A stretch of DNA of 64,000 bases from Mannheimia haemolytica. Lineage in GTDB: Bacteria > Pseudomonadota > Gammaproteobacteria > Enterobacterales > Pasteurellaceae. The translations under genes were made by a program, and so were the position numbers. The first letter of the stretch is position 1, and the number at the start of each line of letters is the position of its first letter. The notes under the pieces are model-generated. The model was given only the letters and a program-made list of their open reading frames with translations. It had not been told where the DNA came from and searched no databases. The stretch covers positions 1 to 64,000 of the forward strand of contig NZ_SMAC01000014.1 of the NCBI RefSeq assembly GCF_004342115.1, in the 5' to 3' direction. This document shows positions 7,662 to 17,067 of the stretch, in pieces.

Positions 7662-10064
7662 ATGGCACCAAGAAAAAAGAAAGCGATTGAATTACCACTA
7701 CTCCCATTGCGTGATGTGGTGGTTTTTCCTTATATGGTTATGCCGTTATTTGTAGGACGTGAAAAATCAATTCAAGCCCTACGCTCGGCGATGGATTCCA
7801 ATAAACAACTGTTTTTAGTCACTCAGCAAGATCCAAATAAAGAAGAGCCGAATGCAGAAGATATGTATGGCGTAGGTGTAATTGCCAACATTATTCAAAT
7901 GTTAAACCTGCCGGACGGCACAGTTAAAGTGCTGGTAGAAGGACAAACCCGTGCCAAAATCGAGCAAATTCACGATGATGAAAACGGCTTCTGGGCGGCA
8001 ATTCAGCCAATATATTCGGAATATGATGACGAAAACGAAGAGTTAAAAGCGATTGCTAAAACCACTTTAACCGAATTTGAAAATTACGTTAAAAATAACA
8101 AGAAAATTCCGGCGGAAATTATTGCTAAACTGCAAAAAATCACGTTGGAAGACCGCTTGGCGGATACCATTGCCTCTAACTTAATTGCTCCGGTGAAGAA
8201 AAAACAGGAATTATTGGAGCAACCAAATCTGATTGCCCGTTTTGAAGCCTTGTTAATTGCGATGGCAACTGAGATGGATACGCTTGAAACCGAAACTCGG
8301 ATTCGTAATCGTGTTAAACAGCAAATGGAAAAAAACCAACGTGATTACTACCTCAACGAGCAAATTAAAGCGATTCAAAAAGAGTTAGGTAATGGCGATG
8401 ACGTTGAACAAAGCGAGTTAGATAAGCTTAAAGAGAAAATTGACGCTGCAAAATTACCGACCGAGGTAAAAGACAAGCTGAATACGGAGTTCAAAAAGCT
8501 CAAAGCAATGCCGCAAAGCTCTTCCGAAGCTACCGTTGTGCGTGGTTATATTGACTGGATTTTACAAATGCCGTGGCATAAAAAATCAGCGGTCAAAAAA
8601 GATTTAGCCCAAGCTCAAGAGATTTTGGATAAAGACCACTACGGCTTAGAACGAGTGAAAGAGCGGATTGTAGAATACTTAGCAGTGCAAAGTCGTCTAA
8701 ATAAATTAAAAGGTCCGATTTTGTGCTTAGTTGGTCCGCCGGGGGTTGGTAAAACCTCATTAGGGCAATCTATTGCCAATGCCACAGGGCGTAAATATGT
8801 GCGTATGGCGTTAGGTGGCGTGCGTGATGAAGCGGAAATCCGTGGGCATCGCCGTACTTACATCGGCTCAATGCCGGGTAGCCTAATGATGAAAATGGCG
8901 AAAGTCGGCGTGCGTAATCCGCTGTTCTTGTTAGATGAAATCGACAAAATGGCTCAAGATATGCGTGGCGACCCGGCTTCTGCTCTGCTTGAAGTGTTAG
9001 ATCCTGAGCAAAATAAAGCCTTTAACGACCATTATTTAGAGGTGGATTACGATTTATCCGATGTAATGTTTGTGGCAACCTCAAACTCAATGAACATTCC
9101 GCCAGCATTGCTCGACCGTATGGAAGTGATTCGTCTTTCAGGCTATACCGAAGATGAGAAAATGCACATTGCTCGTGGTCATTTACTGGCTAAACAGCAA
9201 GAAAATAACGGACTAAAAGAGGGTGAGCTGACCATTGAAGACAGTGCAATTTTAAGTATTATCCGCTACTACACCCGTGAAGCAGGCGTGCGTAGCCTTG
9301 AGCGTGAAATTGCGAAAATCTGCCGTAAAGCCGTGAAAGCTTTAGTATTGGATAAGAAATTAAAATCCATTACAGTTTCTGAGAAAAATATCGAAGAATA
9401 CTTAGGCGTAAAACGTTTTGACTACGGCAAAATGGATAGCCAAAACCGCATTGGCGAAGTGACCGGTTTAGCGTGGACAGAAGTTGGCGGTGATTTATTA
9501 ACCATTGAAACCGCTTCTGTTGCAGGTAAAGGCAAATTCTCTTACACCGGTTCATTAGGCGATGTAATGAAAGAGTCTATTCAAGCGGCAATGGTGGTTG
9601 TACGCTCTCGTGCAGAAAAATTAGGCATTGCTGAAGACTTCCACGAAAAACGGGATATTCACGTTCACGTGCCGGACGGTGCAACACCGAAAGATGGTCC
9701 GAGTGCAGGGATTGCAATGTGTACTGCATTAATTTCCAGCCTAACAGGTAACCCTGTGCGTAAAGAAGTAGCGATGACCGGTGAAATCAGCTTGCGTGGC
9801 AAAGTATTGCCAATCGGCGGCTTAAAAGAGAAATTACTGGCAGCCCATCGTGGTGGTATTACGACGGTGATTATTCCGAAAGAAAATGAAAAAGACTTAG
9901 AGGAAATTCCGGAAAATGCAAAAGCAGCGTTGGACATTCACGCAGTAGAAACCATTGACGAGGTACTAGCTCTGGCACTAGAAAACCCGCCAATGGGGAT
10001 TGAAATCTTGTCAAAAGCCGAGATCAAGGTGAAAAAATCGCGAGCTAAAGCCACAGTGCAATAA
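7662..10064 (+). CDS. lon: ATP-dependent Lon protease
   Basis: 800 aa cytoplasmic AAA+ serine protease that degrades misfolded and regulatory proteins. Residues about 10-200 are the LON substrate-binding domain, followed by a charged coiled region to about 330. The ATPase has Walker A GPPGVGKT at 358-365 and Walker B FLLDEIDK. The protease domain has the Ser-Lys dyad S681 (KDGPSAG) and K724 (GGLKEK). Length and dyad spacing agree with E. coli Lon. A ribosome binding site (AGAGAGAGC) precedes the ATG. Single-gene unit with a candidate heat-shock promoter and a strong terminator. Confidence 0.98.
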   Translation: MAPRKKKAIELPLLPLRDVVVFPYMVMPLFVGREKSIQALRSAMDSNKQLFLVTQQDPNKEEPNAEDMYGVGVIANIIQMLNLPDGTVKVLVEGQTRAKIEQIHDDENGFWAAIQPIYSEYDDENEELKAIAKTTLTEFENYVKNNKKIPAEIIAKLQKITLEDRLADTIASNLIAPVKKKQELLEQPNLIARFEALLIAMATEMDTLETETRIRNRVKQQMEKNQRDYYLNEQIKAIQKELGNGDDVEQSELDKLKEKIDAAKLPTEVKDKLNTEFKKLKAMPQSSSEATVVRGYIDWILQMPWHKKSAVKKDLAQAQEILDKDHYGLERVKERIVEYLAVQSRLNKLKGPILCLVGPPGVGKTSLGQSIANATGRKYVRMALGGVRDEAEIRGHRRTYIGSMPGSLMMKMAKVGVRNPLFLLDEIDKMAQDMRGDPASALLEVLDPEQNKAFNDHYLEVDYDLSDVMFVATSNSMNIPPALLDRMEVIRLSGYTEDEKMHIARGHLLAKQQENNGLKEGELTIEDSAILSIIRYYTREAGVRSLEREIAKICRKAVKALVLDKKLKSITVSEKNIEEYLGVKRFDYGKMDSQNRIGEVTGLAWTEVGGDLLTIETASVAGKGKFSYTGSLGDVMKESIQAAMVVVRSRAEKLGIAEDFHEKRDIHVHVPDGATPKDGPSAGIAMCTALISSLTGNPVRKEVAMTGEISLRGKVLPIGGLKEKLLAAHRGGITTVIIPKENEKDLEEIPENAKAALDIHAVETIDEVLALALENPPMGIEILSKAEIKVKKSRAKATVQ

Positions 10065-10085
10065 AGTGCAATAATCTAAAACAAC

Positions 10086-10125
10086 ATAAGGTGCGCAGAT
10101 CACAATCACGCACCTTATTTTTTAT
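10086..10125 (+). terminator. lon terminator
   Basis: ATAAGGTGCG pairs with CGCACCTTAT over 10 bp, followed by a run of T. It lies 20 bases after the lon stop. Confidence 0.9.
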
Positions 10126-10140
10126 CTGAAAGTTTTATCT

Positions 10141-10199
10141 ACAAGCGGTCGGTTTTGCTCTATTTTTTGCAAAAATTTAGCAAAATCTAACCGCTTGTT
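10141..10199. repeat. inverted pair of uptake signal sequences
   Basis: ACAAGCGGTC at 10141 and its inverse ACCGCTTGT at 10190-10198, separated by about 40 bases that include TTTTTTGCAAAAATTTAGCAAAA. It sits between the convergent lon and ilvY genes and touches the ilvY stop. It may act as a back-up bidirectional terminator as well as a DNA-uptake signal. Confidence 0.7.
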
Positions 10200-11088
10200 A
10201 TGCTGAATTATCAGACAATAATTGCCAAAATGCGTTGATGATCGGCTCTTGCAAGCGTTTTTGCTGAACGCAAATTCCCAGCTCAAACGGAGTGATCGGC
10301 GAGGGTAAATTCACATAAGAAACTTGATTATTCATTGGGCTATGCTTAATCACAATATCCGGTAGCAGTGCGACCCCAAAGCCTAGTGCAACCATCGGCA
10401 CAATCGCTTCGTGTCCGGAGACGGTAGCATAAATAATCGGGTCTTTGATTTTTTGCTCTTTAAACCAACGGTCAATCCGTTTTCGTACAGGTCCGTTCAC
10501 CGGCAAAATAAAGGGGATATTTTTCCAATCTATCGGCGACTGTTGCAGAAATTGAGTGGCTTGGCTCGCCACACGAGGGGCAATAATCGAAAGTTGAATA
10601 TCATCAATATAGTGAAACACAATATTATTCGGCAGAAATTCCGGCTTACCCGCAACCGAAATATCTGCAGCCAATGACTGAACCTGTTCCAATGCCAAAG
10701 CCGGATCACCGGTACTCAGTTTAATATCCACTTTCGGATATTTTTGGCGAAACTTTCCCAAAATCGGCGGTAAATGGCTGTAAGAAGCCGTTACCGAGCA
10801 GAACACTTTCAACTCTCCTTCTAAATCACCTTGAGCAGGCGACAACTGGTTTTGCAACTGCTGCCACTCTGCCCAACCTTGTTGAGCAAACGCCAAAAAC
10901 CTTTCCCCTGCTTCAGTTAAACGCACTTGTCGATTATCACGCAGAAACAACGGCTGCCCGAGCTCCTCCTCTATACGCTGAATATGGCGGGTAAGTGTGG
11001 AAGCCGTCATATAATTCTTCTCCGCACTGCGAATAAAACTACGGCTTTGGGCTATATCTAGGAAAAGTTTAAGGCTTTGGAAGTCCAT
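10198..11088 (-). CDS. ilvY: LysR-type regulator IlvY
   Basis: 296 aa. The N-terminal winged helix-turn-helix (about 1-60) has TASTLTRHIQRIEEELGQPL. The effector domain has FCSVTASYSHLPPIL, TGDPALALEQV, and near the end GHEAIVPMVALGFGVALLPDIV and PFELGICVQQKRL, which follow E. coli IlvY closely. In E. coli IlvY activates the divergent ilvC in response to acetolactate or acetohydroxybutyrate. Here ilvC is not next door: upstream is a glycosyltransferase gene ending one base before this start, so the two may share a transcript. ilvD, another step of the pathway, is 50 kb away in this window. Confidence 0.92.
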   Translation of the reverse strand: MDFQSLKLFLDIAQSRSFIRSAEKNYMTASTLTRHIQRIEEELGQPLFLRDNRQVRLTEAGERFLAFAQQGWAEWQQLQNQLSPAQGDLEGELKVFCSVTASYSHLPPILGKFRQKYPKVDIKLSTGDPALALEQVQSLAADISVAGKPEFLPNNIVFHYIDDIQLSIIAPRVASQATQFLQQSPIDWKNIPFILPVNGPVRKRIDRWFKEQKIKDPIIYATVSGHEAIVPMVALGFGVALLPDIVIKHSPMNNQVSYVNLPSPITPFELGICVQQKRLQEPIINAFWQLLSDNSA

Positions 11089-11089
11089 A

Positions 11090-12121
11090 TTATTTTAGCC
11101 ACTCCGGTTTTATTGCAGCAAAATCTAAATCATTCACGCTTTTTCTAAAACGGAGAATATGGGTTTCAGCCTGATTATTCGGATGCCAATGTATAAAATT
11201 CTGTTCATCGCTACTGTAAAAAGCAATTATCTTTTTACTCAAGCCTGAGGCAATATGCACGGTTGCAGTATCAGGTGAAATTAATAAGTCCGCAAAACGA
11301 ATCAGTTCTATTGAATCAAAAACGCTTTTGGTTTTCTCATAGACAAATATATTTTTATACTTCTTAGTAAAGGAACACAATTTTGCCGTTACTTCAGGAA
11401 AAGTAAGTAAGACTATCGGTTTATCACTATGCTGTTTTAAGCAACTCAGCAGTTCATTAATTTTCTGCTCACTAAAACGTCTTGCCGAACCTGCACCAAA
11501 AAGATTTAACGCAATATAATTTCTAATTTGGTTTTCATATAAATAATGCTTTATGGATTGGTTGCTTGTGGCATTTAGTGGCACATCATACTGAGTTTCT
11601 ATATTTTCAAACCCGATTAAAGCTAACGCATCTTGATAAATCTCTGAAAAATGCTGTTTTCTATCCTCTACATTTAGATCAAATAATCGATATTTTTGTT
11701 TCTGATAACCTACATAATGTTTGGCTGATATAGTGCGTAAAAATAAGAGATCACGATTCCGTAAAGTAACAGTCGGATCGATTACAACATCATACTGCTC
11801 TTTTGCAAGTTGTTTGCCACCACGAATATAATCAGGAATACTTTTTGTCTTAACCAAATAGAGCTTATCAATATAAGGATTATTCTCAAATAAATATCGG
11901 TTTTTCTGTGAGCAAACCACGCCTATTTGCGTTTGGGGAGACTGTTTTTTTATTTCACGGAAGACAAAGGAACTAACGACATAATCACCAATTTTACCAT
12001 CGTGACGAAGAAATAGAATTTTATTGGGAATTTCCGATAATATCAGATCAGTATTTTTACTATCTAAAATGGCTTTACCTATCGCCAATCTTGCTTTTCT
12101 TAACGTTGCTTTAATATTCAT
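11090..12121 (-). CDS. glycosyltransferase family 9 (heptosyltransferase-like)
   Basis: 343 aa. N-terminal motif ILFLRHDGKIGDYVVSSFVFREIK and C-terminal motif LLISPDTATVHIASGLSKKIIAFYSS mark the two Rossmann halves of family GT9. This family transfers heptose or similar sugars from ADP-sugar onto the lipopolysaccharide core at the inner face of the cytoplasmic membrane. The exact sugar and acceptor cannot be read from sequence. It is divergent from a second GT9 gene 47 bases away, and both are richer in A+T than lon or tkt nearby. The pair probably decorates lipooligosaccharide. No simple-sequence tract for phase variation is visible. Downstream it runs almost directly into ilvY. Confidence 0.85.
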   Translation of the reverse strand: MNIKATLRKARLAIGKAILDSKNTDLILSEIPNKILFLRHDGKIGDYVVSSFVFREIKKQSPQTQIGVVCSQKNRYLFENNPYIDKLYLVKTKSIPDYIRGGKQLAKEQYDVVIDPTVTLRNRDLLFLRTISAKHYVGYQKQKYRLFDLNVEDRKQHFSEIYQDALALIGFENIETQYDVPLNATSNQSIKHYLYENQIRNYIALNLFGAGSARRFSEQKINELLSCLKQHSDKPIVLLTFPEVTAKLCSFTKKYKNIFVYEKTKSVFDSIELIRFADLLISPDTATVHIASGLSKKIIAFYSSDEQNFIHWHPNNQAETHILRFRKSVNDLDFAAIKPEWLK

Positions 12122-12168
12122 TTTTACTTACTATAACCAATCATTAAAAGAATCAACCTATTATAGAG

Positions 12169-13224
12169 ATGAAATCCTTAGTTATAAAACTTTTTGGTAC
12201 AAAAAAAGAGAAAAAAACCTTCAAATTTAGCAAAATAGAATCCGTATTACTCAAACCTATCGGAGATGCTATTGGCGATGCTGTTGTGCATATAGCTCAT
12301 TTGGAGCAAATTAAAAAAGCTCTCCCAAATGTAAAAATAGCGGTTTTAGTTACATCTCGTAACAAATTGATTTTCTCTCAAGCAAACGTGGTAGATATGA
12401 TCTTAGAAGATAAAGTATCCACTTATCTCTCGCAGCGGGGACATTGGGATCTTTATTTAGATTTCAAACCGACATTTACCACAAAAAGTATTATTTTAGA
12501 TAGTATTTTAAAGCCTAAATTTATTATTAACTTCGGTAAAAAACAAAAAAGTATTTACAATTTAGATACAGTAAAAAATTACGATTTCACCACTGTCTTT
12601 CCAAAGCAGGTTCATTTTGCTGACTATCTCAACTATGCTATTTTTGCTGATTTTTTAGAAAAAAATCAGGTCAATTATAATTTAAACATTCCTAATGAAC
12701 TAAGCAGTTTTGCAAATACGCTATGGCAAGAGAAGAAAATTCGATTACTATTGAATCCTCAAGGTAGTATGCGTGAAATTTCTACTCAAGAATTATCAGA
12801 GCTATTATCTATGATTGATAAAAGATATGTTCAACATATTAGTTGTTTGCTGACCAATACAACCAATAGTGCCGAATATTTGTCGAAAATTAAAGCCCCA
12901 TTTGAAATAAGCCTAGCACCTAATAGTGATATTTTAGGTTATTGTGCATTAGTAAACTCTGCTGATATTGTAATTGCAGTTGATGGAGGTGGTGTCCATA
13001 TTTCTTGTGCATTAGGCAAGAAATTGCTCTCATTTTATGCCAATCATCCAGCTAATATTGCACGCTGGTATCCAAAACCTAAGAAAGATGTTGAAACTTT
13101 TATGGTGATCGCAGATAAATGGACCGAGGATAATAATGATACTCGAGGTTTTTCTCTGGTAGCTCCTGCAAAATGGTTAAATCACCAATTTGCAAAATTG
13201 ATAGAAAAATACACCGCTTGTTAA
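12169..13224 (+). CDS. glycosyltransferase family 9 (heptosyltransferase-like)
   Basis: 351 aa. Shares the GT9 plan with its divergent neighbour: SVLLKPIGDAIGDAVVHIAHLEQIK near residue 25 and IVIAVDGGGVHISCALGKKLLSFYA near 265. A central block, RLLLNPQGSMREIS, replaces the usual nucleotide-sugar loop. The N terminus is lysine-rich and short. The ATG at 12169 follows only a weak AGAG, and an upstream in-frame region looks non-coding. Probable role: adding a heptose or related sugar to lipooligosaccharide. AT-rich, like its partner, which suggests the pair is a variable island between ilvY and rpmE. Confidence 0.82.
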   Translation: MKSLVIKLFGTKKEKKTFKFSKIESVLLKPIGDAIGDAVVHIAHLEQIKKALPNVKIAVLVTSRNKLIFSQANVVDMILEDKVSTYLSQRGHWDLYLDFKPTFTTKSIILDSILKPKFIINFGKKQKSIYNLDTVKNYDFTTVFPKQVHFADYLNYAIFADFLEKNQVNYNLNIPNELSSFANTLWQEKKIRLLLNPQGSMREISTQELSELLSMIDKRYVQHISCLLTNTTNSAEYLSKIKAPFEISLAPNSDILGYCALVNSADIVIAVDGGGVHISCALGKKLLSFYANHPANIARWYPKPKKDVETFMVIADKWTEDNNDTRGFSLVAPAKWLNHQFAKLIEKYTAC

Positions 13225-13244
13225 TTCGATATATAAGAAAAACA

Positions 13245-13266
13245 AAACCCCGCATTAGCGGGGTTT
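13245..13266. terminator. bidirectional terminator before rpmE 3' end
   Basis: AAACCCCGC-ATTA-GCGGGGTTT, a 9-bp perfect stem between the convergent glycosyltransferase (+) and rpmE (-). A-rich and T-rich flanks allow action on either strand. Confidence 0.85.
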
Positions 13267-13278
13267 GCAATAATCAAA

Positions 13279-13491
13279 TTATTTTGAGCTTGGGATGCTG
13301 AAACGTTTGTTAAAGCGTTCAACACGACCACCGGTGTCAACAACACGTTGTTTACCAGTATAGAACGGGTGGCAGTTGCCACATACGTCTAAGTTTAAAT
13401 CTTTACCCACTGTTGAGCGAGTTTTAACTACATTACCGCAAGAGCAAGTTGCCGTAATTTCTTTATATTCTGGGTGAATACCTTGTTTCAT
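13279..13491 (-). CDS. rpmE: 50S ribosomal protein L31
   Basis: 70 aa. [19 protein letters not shown] and [14 protein letters not shown] are diagnostic. The four cysteines C16, C18, C37 and C40 make this the zinc-binding L31 form, not the zinc-free paralogue used under zinc starvation. Single gene. The upstream 362 bases hold a hairpin leader candidate. Confidence 0.98.
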   Translation of the reverse strand: MKQGIHPEYKEITATCSCGNVVKTRSTVGKDLNLDVCGNCHPFYTGKQRVVDTGGRVERFNKRFSIPSSK

Positions 13492-13495
13492 TGGG

Positions 13496-13562
13496 GAACC
13501 TCATAAGAAGCCATATCGCCGCCTATCTTGTTAGAATCTCTACCGCTGATAGGTACCATATG
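13496..13562 (-). promoter_or_regulatory. candidate ribosomal-protein leader of rpmE
   Basis: The rpmE 5' region on the minus strand contains CCTATC and GATAGG separated by a 20-base loop, followed by GCGGCGATATGGC and the start region. Autogenous L31 leaders are known in gammaproteobacteria. I cannot verify the consensus here, so this is tentative. Confidence 0.3.
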
Positions 13563-13737
13563 TAATTAATAAAAATGTTGAGCAAATGCTCAACGCCAAA
13601 AAGAGTGCGTATTTTAGATAAATTTGTTGCCTAGATCAACTACTAAACATTCGCTTTATCAAGAAAATATTGTATTAGGAAAAAACCGTCTATTAAAATC
13701 AAATCCAATCAAAACAAATCACAATTTAATCATTTTT

Positions 13738-13753
13738 TGTGATACAGATCACA
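13738..13753. promoter_or_regulatory. CRP-cAMP binding site
   Basis: TGTGATACAGATCACA matches the TGTGA-N6-TCACA consensus in every defined position. It is centred about 108 bases upstream of the tkt ATG and about 255 bases from rpmE, so activation of tkt is the more natural reading. Confidence 0.75.
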
Positions 13754-13853
13754 TTTCTCATTTCCATTTTTGAGTTTTTCTAGCAAAATAGTGTAGAATC
13801 CAATTCGATATCCTTTCCATTTTATATAACATTCTCGATTAGGAGTAACACAA

Positions 13854-15860
13854 ATGACAGAACGTAAAGTGCTAGCGAATGCAATTCGTTTTTTAAGTAT
13901 GGATGCTGTACAAAAAGCTAACTCAGGCCACCCAGGCGCACCAATGGGTATGGCTGATATTGCAGAAGTTTTATGGCGTGATTTTTTAAAACACAATCCA
14001 ACTAATCCTAAATGGGCAGATCGTGACCGTTTTGTTCTGTCTAACGGACACGGTTCAATGTTAATCTATAGCTTACTTCATTTAACCGGCTATGATCTCT
14101 CTATCGAAGATTTAAAACAGTTCCGTCAGTTACATTCTAAAACACCTGGTCACCCTGAATATGGTTATGCACCGGGTGTTGAAACCACCACAGGCCCGTT
14201 AGGTCAAGGTATTACCAATGCGGTCGGTATAGCGATTGCGGAAAAAACCCTTGCAGCACAATTTAACCGTGAAGGTCATAAAATTGTCGATCACTACACT
14301 TACGCTTTCTTAGGCGATGGCTGTTTAATGGAAGGTATCTCACACGAAGCTTGCTCTCTCGCCGGTACATTAGGCTTAGGCAAACTGATTGCTTTCTACG
14401 ATGATAACAATATCTCTATCGACGGCCACGTTGATGGTTGGTTCACTGATGATACCGCACAACGCTTTGAGTCTTATGGCTGGCAAGTTATCCGTAATGT
14501 CGATGGCCATAACCCAGAACAAATCAAATTTGCGATTGAAAATGCACAAGCCGAAACCGAGCGTCCAACTTTAATTATTTGTAAAACCATTATCGGCTAT
14601 GGTTCACCAAATAAATCAAACTCTCACGATTGCCACGGTGCGCCATTGGGTGATGCTGAAATCCAAGCCGCTCGTGAATTTTTAGGTTGGGAACATGCCC
14701 CATTTGTGATTCCAGCTGAAATTTATACAGAGTGGGATGCAAAAGCAAAAGGTACATTAGCAGAAAAAGATTGGAACGCTAAATTTGCTGCTTATGAAGC
14801 GGCATACCCTGAACTAGCCGCTGAATTTAAACGCCGTTACGCAGGCGAATTACCGGCTAACTGGGAAGCTGAAAGCAAAGCTTTTATTGAAAAATTACAA
14901 GCAAATCCGGCAACCATTGCAAGCCGTAAAGCATCACAAAATGCAATCGAAGCTTACGCGCCAATCTTACCTGAATTCCTCGGCGGCTCAGCTGACTTAG
15001 CAAGCTCTAACTTAACCTTATGGTCTGGCTCAAAACCGATTCGTGCGGAACACAATGTAGATGGTAACTACATCAACTACGGCGTGCGTGAATTCGGTAT
15101 GTCTGCGATTATGAACGGGATTGCCCTACACGGTGGTTTCATTCCTTACGGTGCAACCTTCTTAATGTTCTACGAATATGCACACAATGCGGTGCGTATG
15201 GCAGCCTTAATGAAGCAACGTGCCTTATTTGTTTATACACACGACTCCATCGGTTTAGGTGAAGACGGCCCGACCCACCAACCGGTAGAACAAACTGCTT
15301 CATTACGCCAAATTCCAAACTTAGAAACCTGGCGTCCGGCAGACCAAGTAGAATCTGCTGTTGCTTGGAAAGCGGCGGTAGAACGTAAAGACGGCCCGAC
15401 AGCACTAATCTTTACCCGCCAAAATCTGGCTCAACAACAACGTACTGCGGAGCAATTAGCGAACATCTCTCGTGGTGGCTATATCTTGCGTGAATGTTGC
15501 GAAAAAGGCAGTTGCCCGGATTTAATCTTAATTGCAACCGGTTCTGAAGTAGATTTAGCAATGAAAGCCGCTGATGTGTTAGATGCAGAAGGCGTGAAAG
15601 TGCGTGTAGTTTCAATGCCAAGCACCAACGTGTTTGACAAACAAGATGAAGCCTATCGTGAATCGGTATTACCACGTTCAGTCACTAAACGTGTGGCGAT
15701 TGAAGCTCAATTAGCTGACTTCTGGTATAAATATGTCGGCTTTGATGGTCGAATTGTAGGTATGAATAGCTTTGGTGAATCCGCACCAGCAGATCAATTA
15801 TTCAAACTCTTCGGCTTTACCGTTGAAAACGTGGTTGCTAAAGCAAAAGAAATCTTATAA
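13854..15860 (+). CDS. tkt: transketolase
   Basis: 668 aa thiamine-diphosphate enzyme that moves two-carbon units between pentose-pathway sugars. The N-terminal domain has [12 protein letters not shown], the ThDP/Mg motif [18 protein letters not shown] and [15 protein letters not shown]. The middle domain has [24 protein letters not shown] and the DDSIG-like [18 protein letters not shown]. The C-terminal domain starts near 530. Length is typical (about 665). Start at the ATG behind AGGAGTAACACAA. Upstream CRP site; the terminator at 15879 makes it a single-gene unit. Confidence 0.98.
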   Translation: MTERKVLANAIRFLSMDAVQKANSGHPGAPMGMADIAEVLWRDFLKHNPTNPKWADRDRFVLSNGHGSMLIYSLLHLTGYDLSIEDLKQFRQLHSKTPGHPEYGYAPGVETTTGPLGQGITNAVGIAIAEKTLAAQFNREGHKIVDHYTYAFLGDGCLMEGISHEACSLAGTLGLGKLIAFYDDNNISIDGHVDGWFTDDTAQRFESYGWQVIRNVDGHNPEQIKFAIENAQAETERPTLIICKTIIGYGSPNKSNSHDCHGAPLGDAEIQAAREFLGWEHAPFVIPAEIYTEWDAKAKGTLAEKDWNAKFAAYEAAYPELAAEFKRRYAGELPANWEAESKAFIEKLQANPATIASRKASQNAIEAYAPILPEFLGGSADLASSNLTLWSGSKPIRAEHNVDGNYINYGVREFGMSAIMNGIALHGGFIPYGATFLMFYEYAHNAVRMAALMKQRALFVYTHDSIGLGEDGPTHQPVEQTASLRQIPNLETWRPADQVESAVAWKAAVERKDGPTALIFTRQNLAQQQRTAEQLANISRGGYILRECCEKGSCPDLILIATGSEVDLAMKAADVLDAEGVKVRVVSMPSTNVFDKQDEAYRESVLPRSVTKRVAIEAQLADFWYKYVGFDGRIVGMNSFGESAPADQLFKLFGFTVENVVAKAKEIL

Positions 15861-15878
15861 TGAAACAATAAGATAAAG

Positions 15879-15907
15879 AAAAGCGGGAATTAACTTCCCG
15901 CTTTTTT
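15879..15907 (+). terminator. tkt terminator
   Basis: AAAAGCGGGAA pairs with TTCCCGCTTTT around a TTAAC loop and is followed by further T residues. An inverted USS pair (ATAAGCGGT at 15922 and ACCGCTTGT at 15971) lies just beyond it, facing the ybeZ 3' end. Confidence 0.9.
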
Positions 15908-15982
15908 GTTGAACAACTATGATAAGCGGTGAAATTTCAGCGATTTTTTGCAAAAAATTAGCGAAATATGACCGCTTGTAAG

Positions 15983-17053
15983 CTATAACATTTCAGCTTG
16001 AGCAAGAATTTTTTCTTGCTCTAAAGCTAATTTTTCCAGTTTTCGCTGTTCTTTACGCTCTTCATCAACCGCTTCCCACGCATCATAGGCTTGCACAATT
16101 TTGGCAACCACAGGGTGGCGGACAATATCTTTGCTGTCAAAGAAATTAAAGCTGAGTTCCGGCACTTCTTTTAGCACTTCCATTGCGTGTTTTAAGCCTG
16201 ATTTTTGGCTACGGGGCAAATCCACTTGGGTAATATCGCCGGTAATCACCGCTTTGGAATTAAAGCCAATACGGGTTAAGAACATTTTCATTTGCTCGGT
16301 AGTCGTGTTTTGGCTTTCATCTAAAATGATGAACGCATCGTTTAAAGTACGCCCTCGCATATAAGCAAGTGGGGCAATTTCAATCACACCACGTTCCATC
16401 AACTTTTGAGCTTTTTCAAAGCCAAGCATTTCAAACAGGGCATCATATAACGGGCGTAAGTAAGGCTCAATTTTTTGCCCTAAATCGCCGGGTAAAAAAC
16501 CGAGCTTTTCACCGGCTTCCACCGCCGGACGGGTAAGTAAAATACGGCGGATTTCTTGGCGTTCAAGCGATTCCACCGCTGCCGCTACCGCTAAAAAGGT
16601 TTTGCCTGTGCCAGCAGGCCCGATACCAAAACTGATGTCGTGGCTTAATATATTCCGCAGATAGGCTTGTTGATGTTCGCCACGAGGTTTAATCACCCCT
16701 CGCTTGGTTTTAATCGCTATTTCGCCTTGCGAGCCGGCTTGCCATTGGTTTTGTAGTAGCATTCGGCTTTCCTGAATCGCCAAATGTATATCTTCTAAGT
16801 CCAATTCCTTAATTTTGCCTTTAATCGGGGCAGTTTCATTATACAGTTGCTTAATCAGCTTCACACTATTTTGAACCAAGGTAGCAGAATAGTGATTGTC
16901 ATCTTCCGATTGAATCGTAAAGTTGAAGCCTGTTCGAGCAATAATGAGATTAAAACTTTTTTCAATTAAGGCTAAATGCTCATCAAATGCACCACAAAGC
17001 GATTGCAGACGAGCATTATCTTGCGGTTCTAAGCTAAAAATAATTTCGTTCAA
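15983..17053 (-). CDS. ybeZ: PhoH-like ATPase YbeZ
   Basis: 356 aa. Walker A GPAGTGKTFLAVAAAV lies near residue 145, followed by LLTRPAVEAGEKLGFLPGD, AYMRGRTLNDAFIILDESQN (Walker B) and TRIGFNSKAVITGD. It follows E. coli YbeZ from end to end. YbeZ is a nucleotide-binding partner of the ribosome endonuclease YbeY. The start is a TTG: it is preceded by AGAAGG at proper spacing and gives the family N terminus NEIIFSLEPQDNARL, with no in-frame ATG upstream. It lies 14 bases downstream of fadR, so the two are probably co-transcribed. In E. coli ybeZ sits with ybeY-corC-lnt; here corC-lnt is 14 kb away and ybeY is absent from the window. Confidence 0.92.
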   Translation of the reverse strand: MNEIIFSLEPQDNARLQSLCGAFDEHLALIEKSFNLIIARTGFNFTIQSEDDNHYSATLVQNSVKLIKQLYNETAPIKGKIKELDLEDIHLAIQESRMLLQNQWQAGSQGEIAIKTKRGVIKPRGEHQQAYLRNILSHDISFGIGPAGTGKTFLAVAAAVESLERQEIRRILLTRPAVEAGEKLGFLPGDLGQKIEPYLRPLYDALFEMLGFEKAQKLMERGVIEIAPLAYMRGRTLNDAFIILDESQNTTTEQMKMFLTRIGFNSKAVITGDITQVDLPRSQKSGLKHAMEVLKEVPELSFNFFDSKDIVRHPVVAKIVQAYDAWEAVDEERKEQRKLEKLALEQEKILAQAEML

Positions 17054-17067
17054 AATTCTACCTTCTG

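Larger units (their letters stand above)
13492..13853. other. 362-base divergent intergenic region rpmE / tkt
   Basis: Holds three things. Next to rpmE is a possible folded leader: CCTATC at 13522-13527 pairs with GATAGG at 13548-13553. In the middle is an AT-rich stretch with no visible gene. At 13738-13753 is a perfect CRP palindrome. The tkt start follows a strong ribosome binding site, AGGAGTAACACAAATG. I see no small gene or RNA gene in it. Confidence 0.6.

Noticed and set aside
9665-9937. 90-codon frame antisense to lon
   Set aside because: It mirrors the conserved Lon protease domain, has no ribosome binding site and no recognisable motif; a shadow frame.
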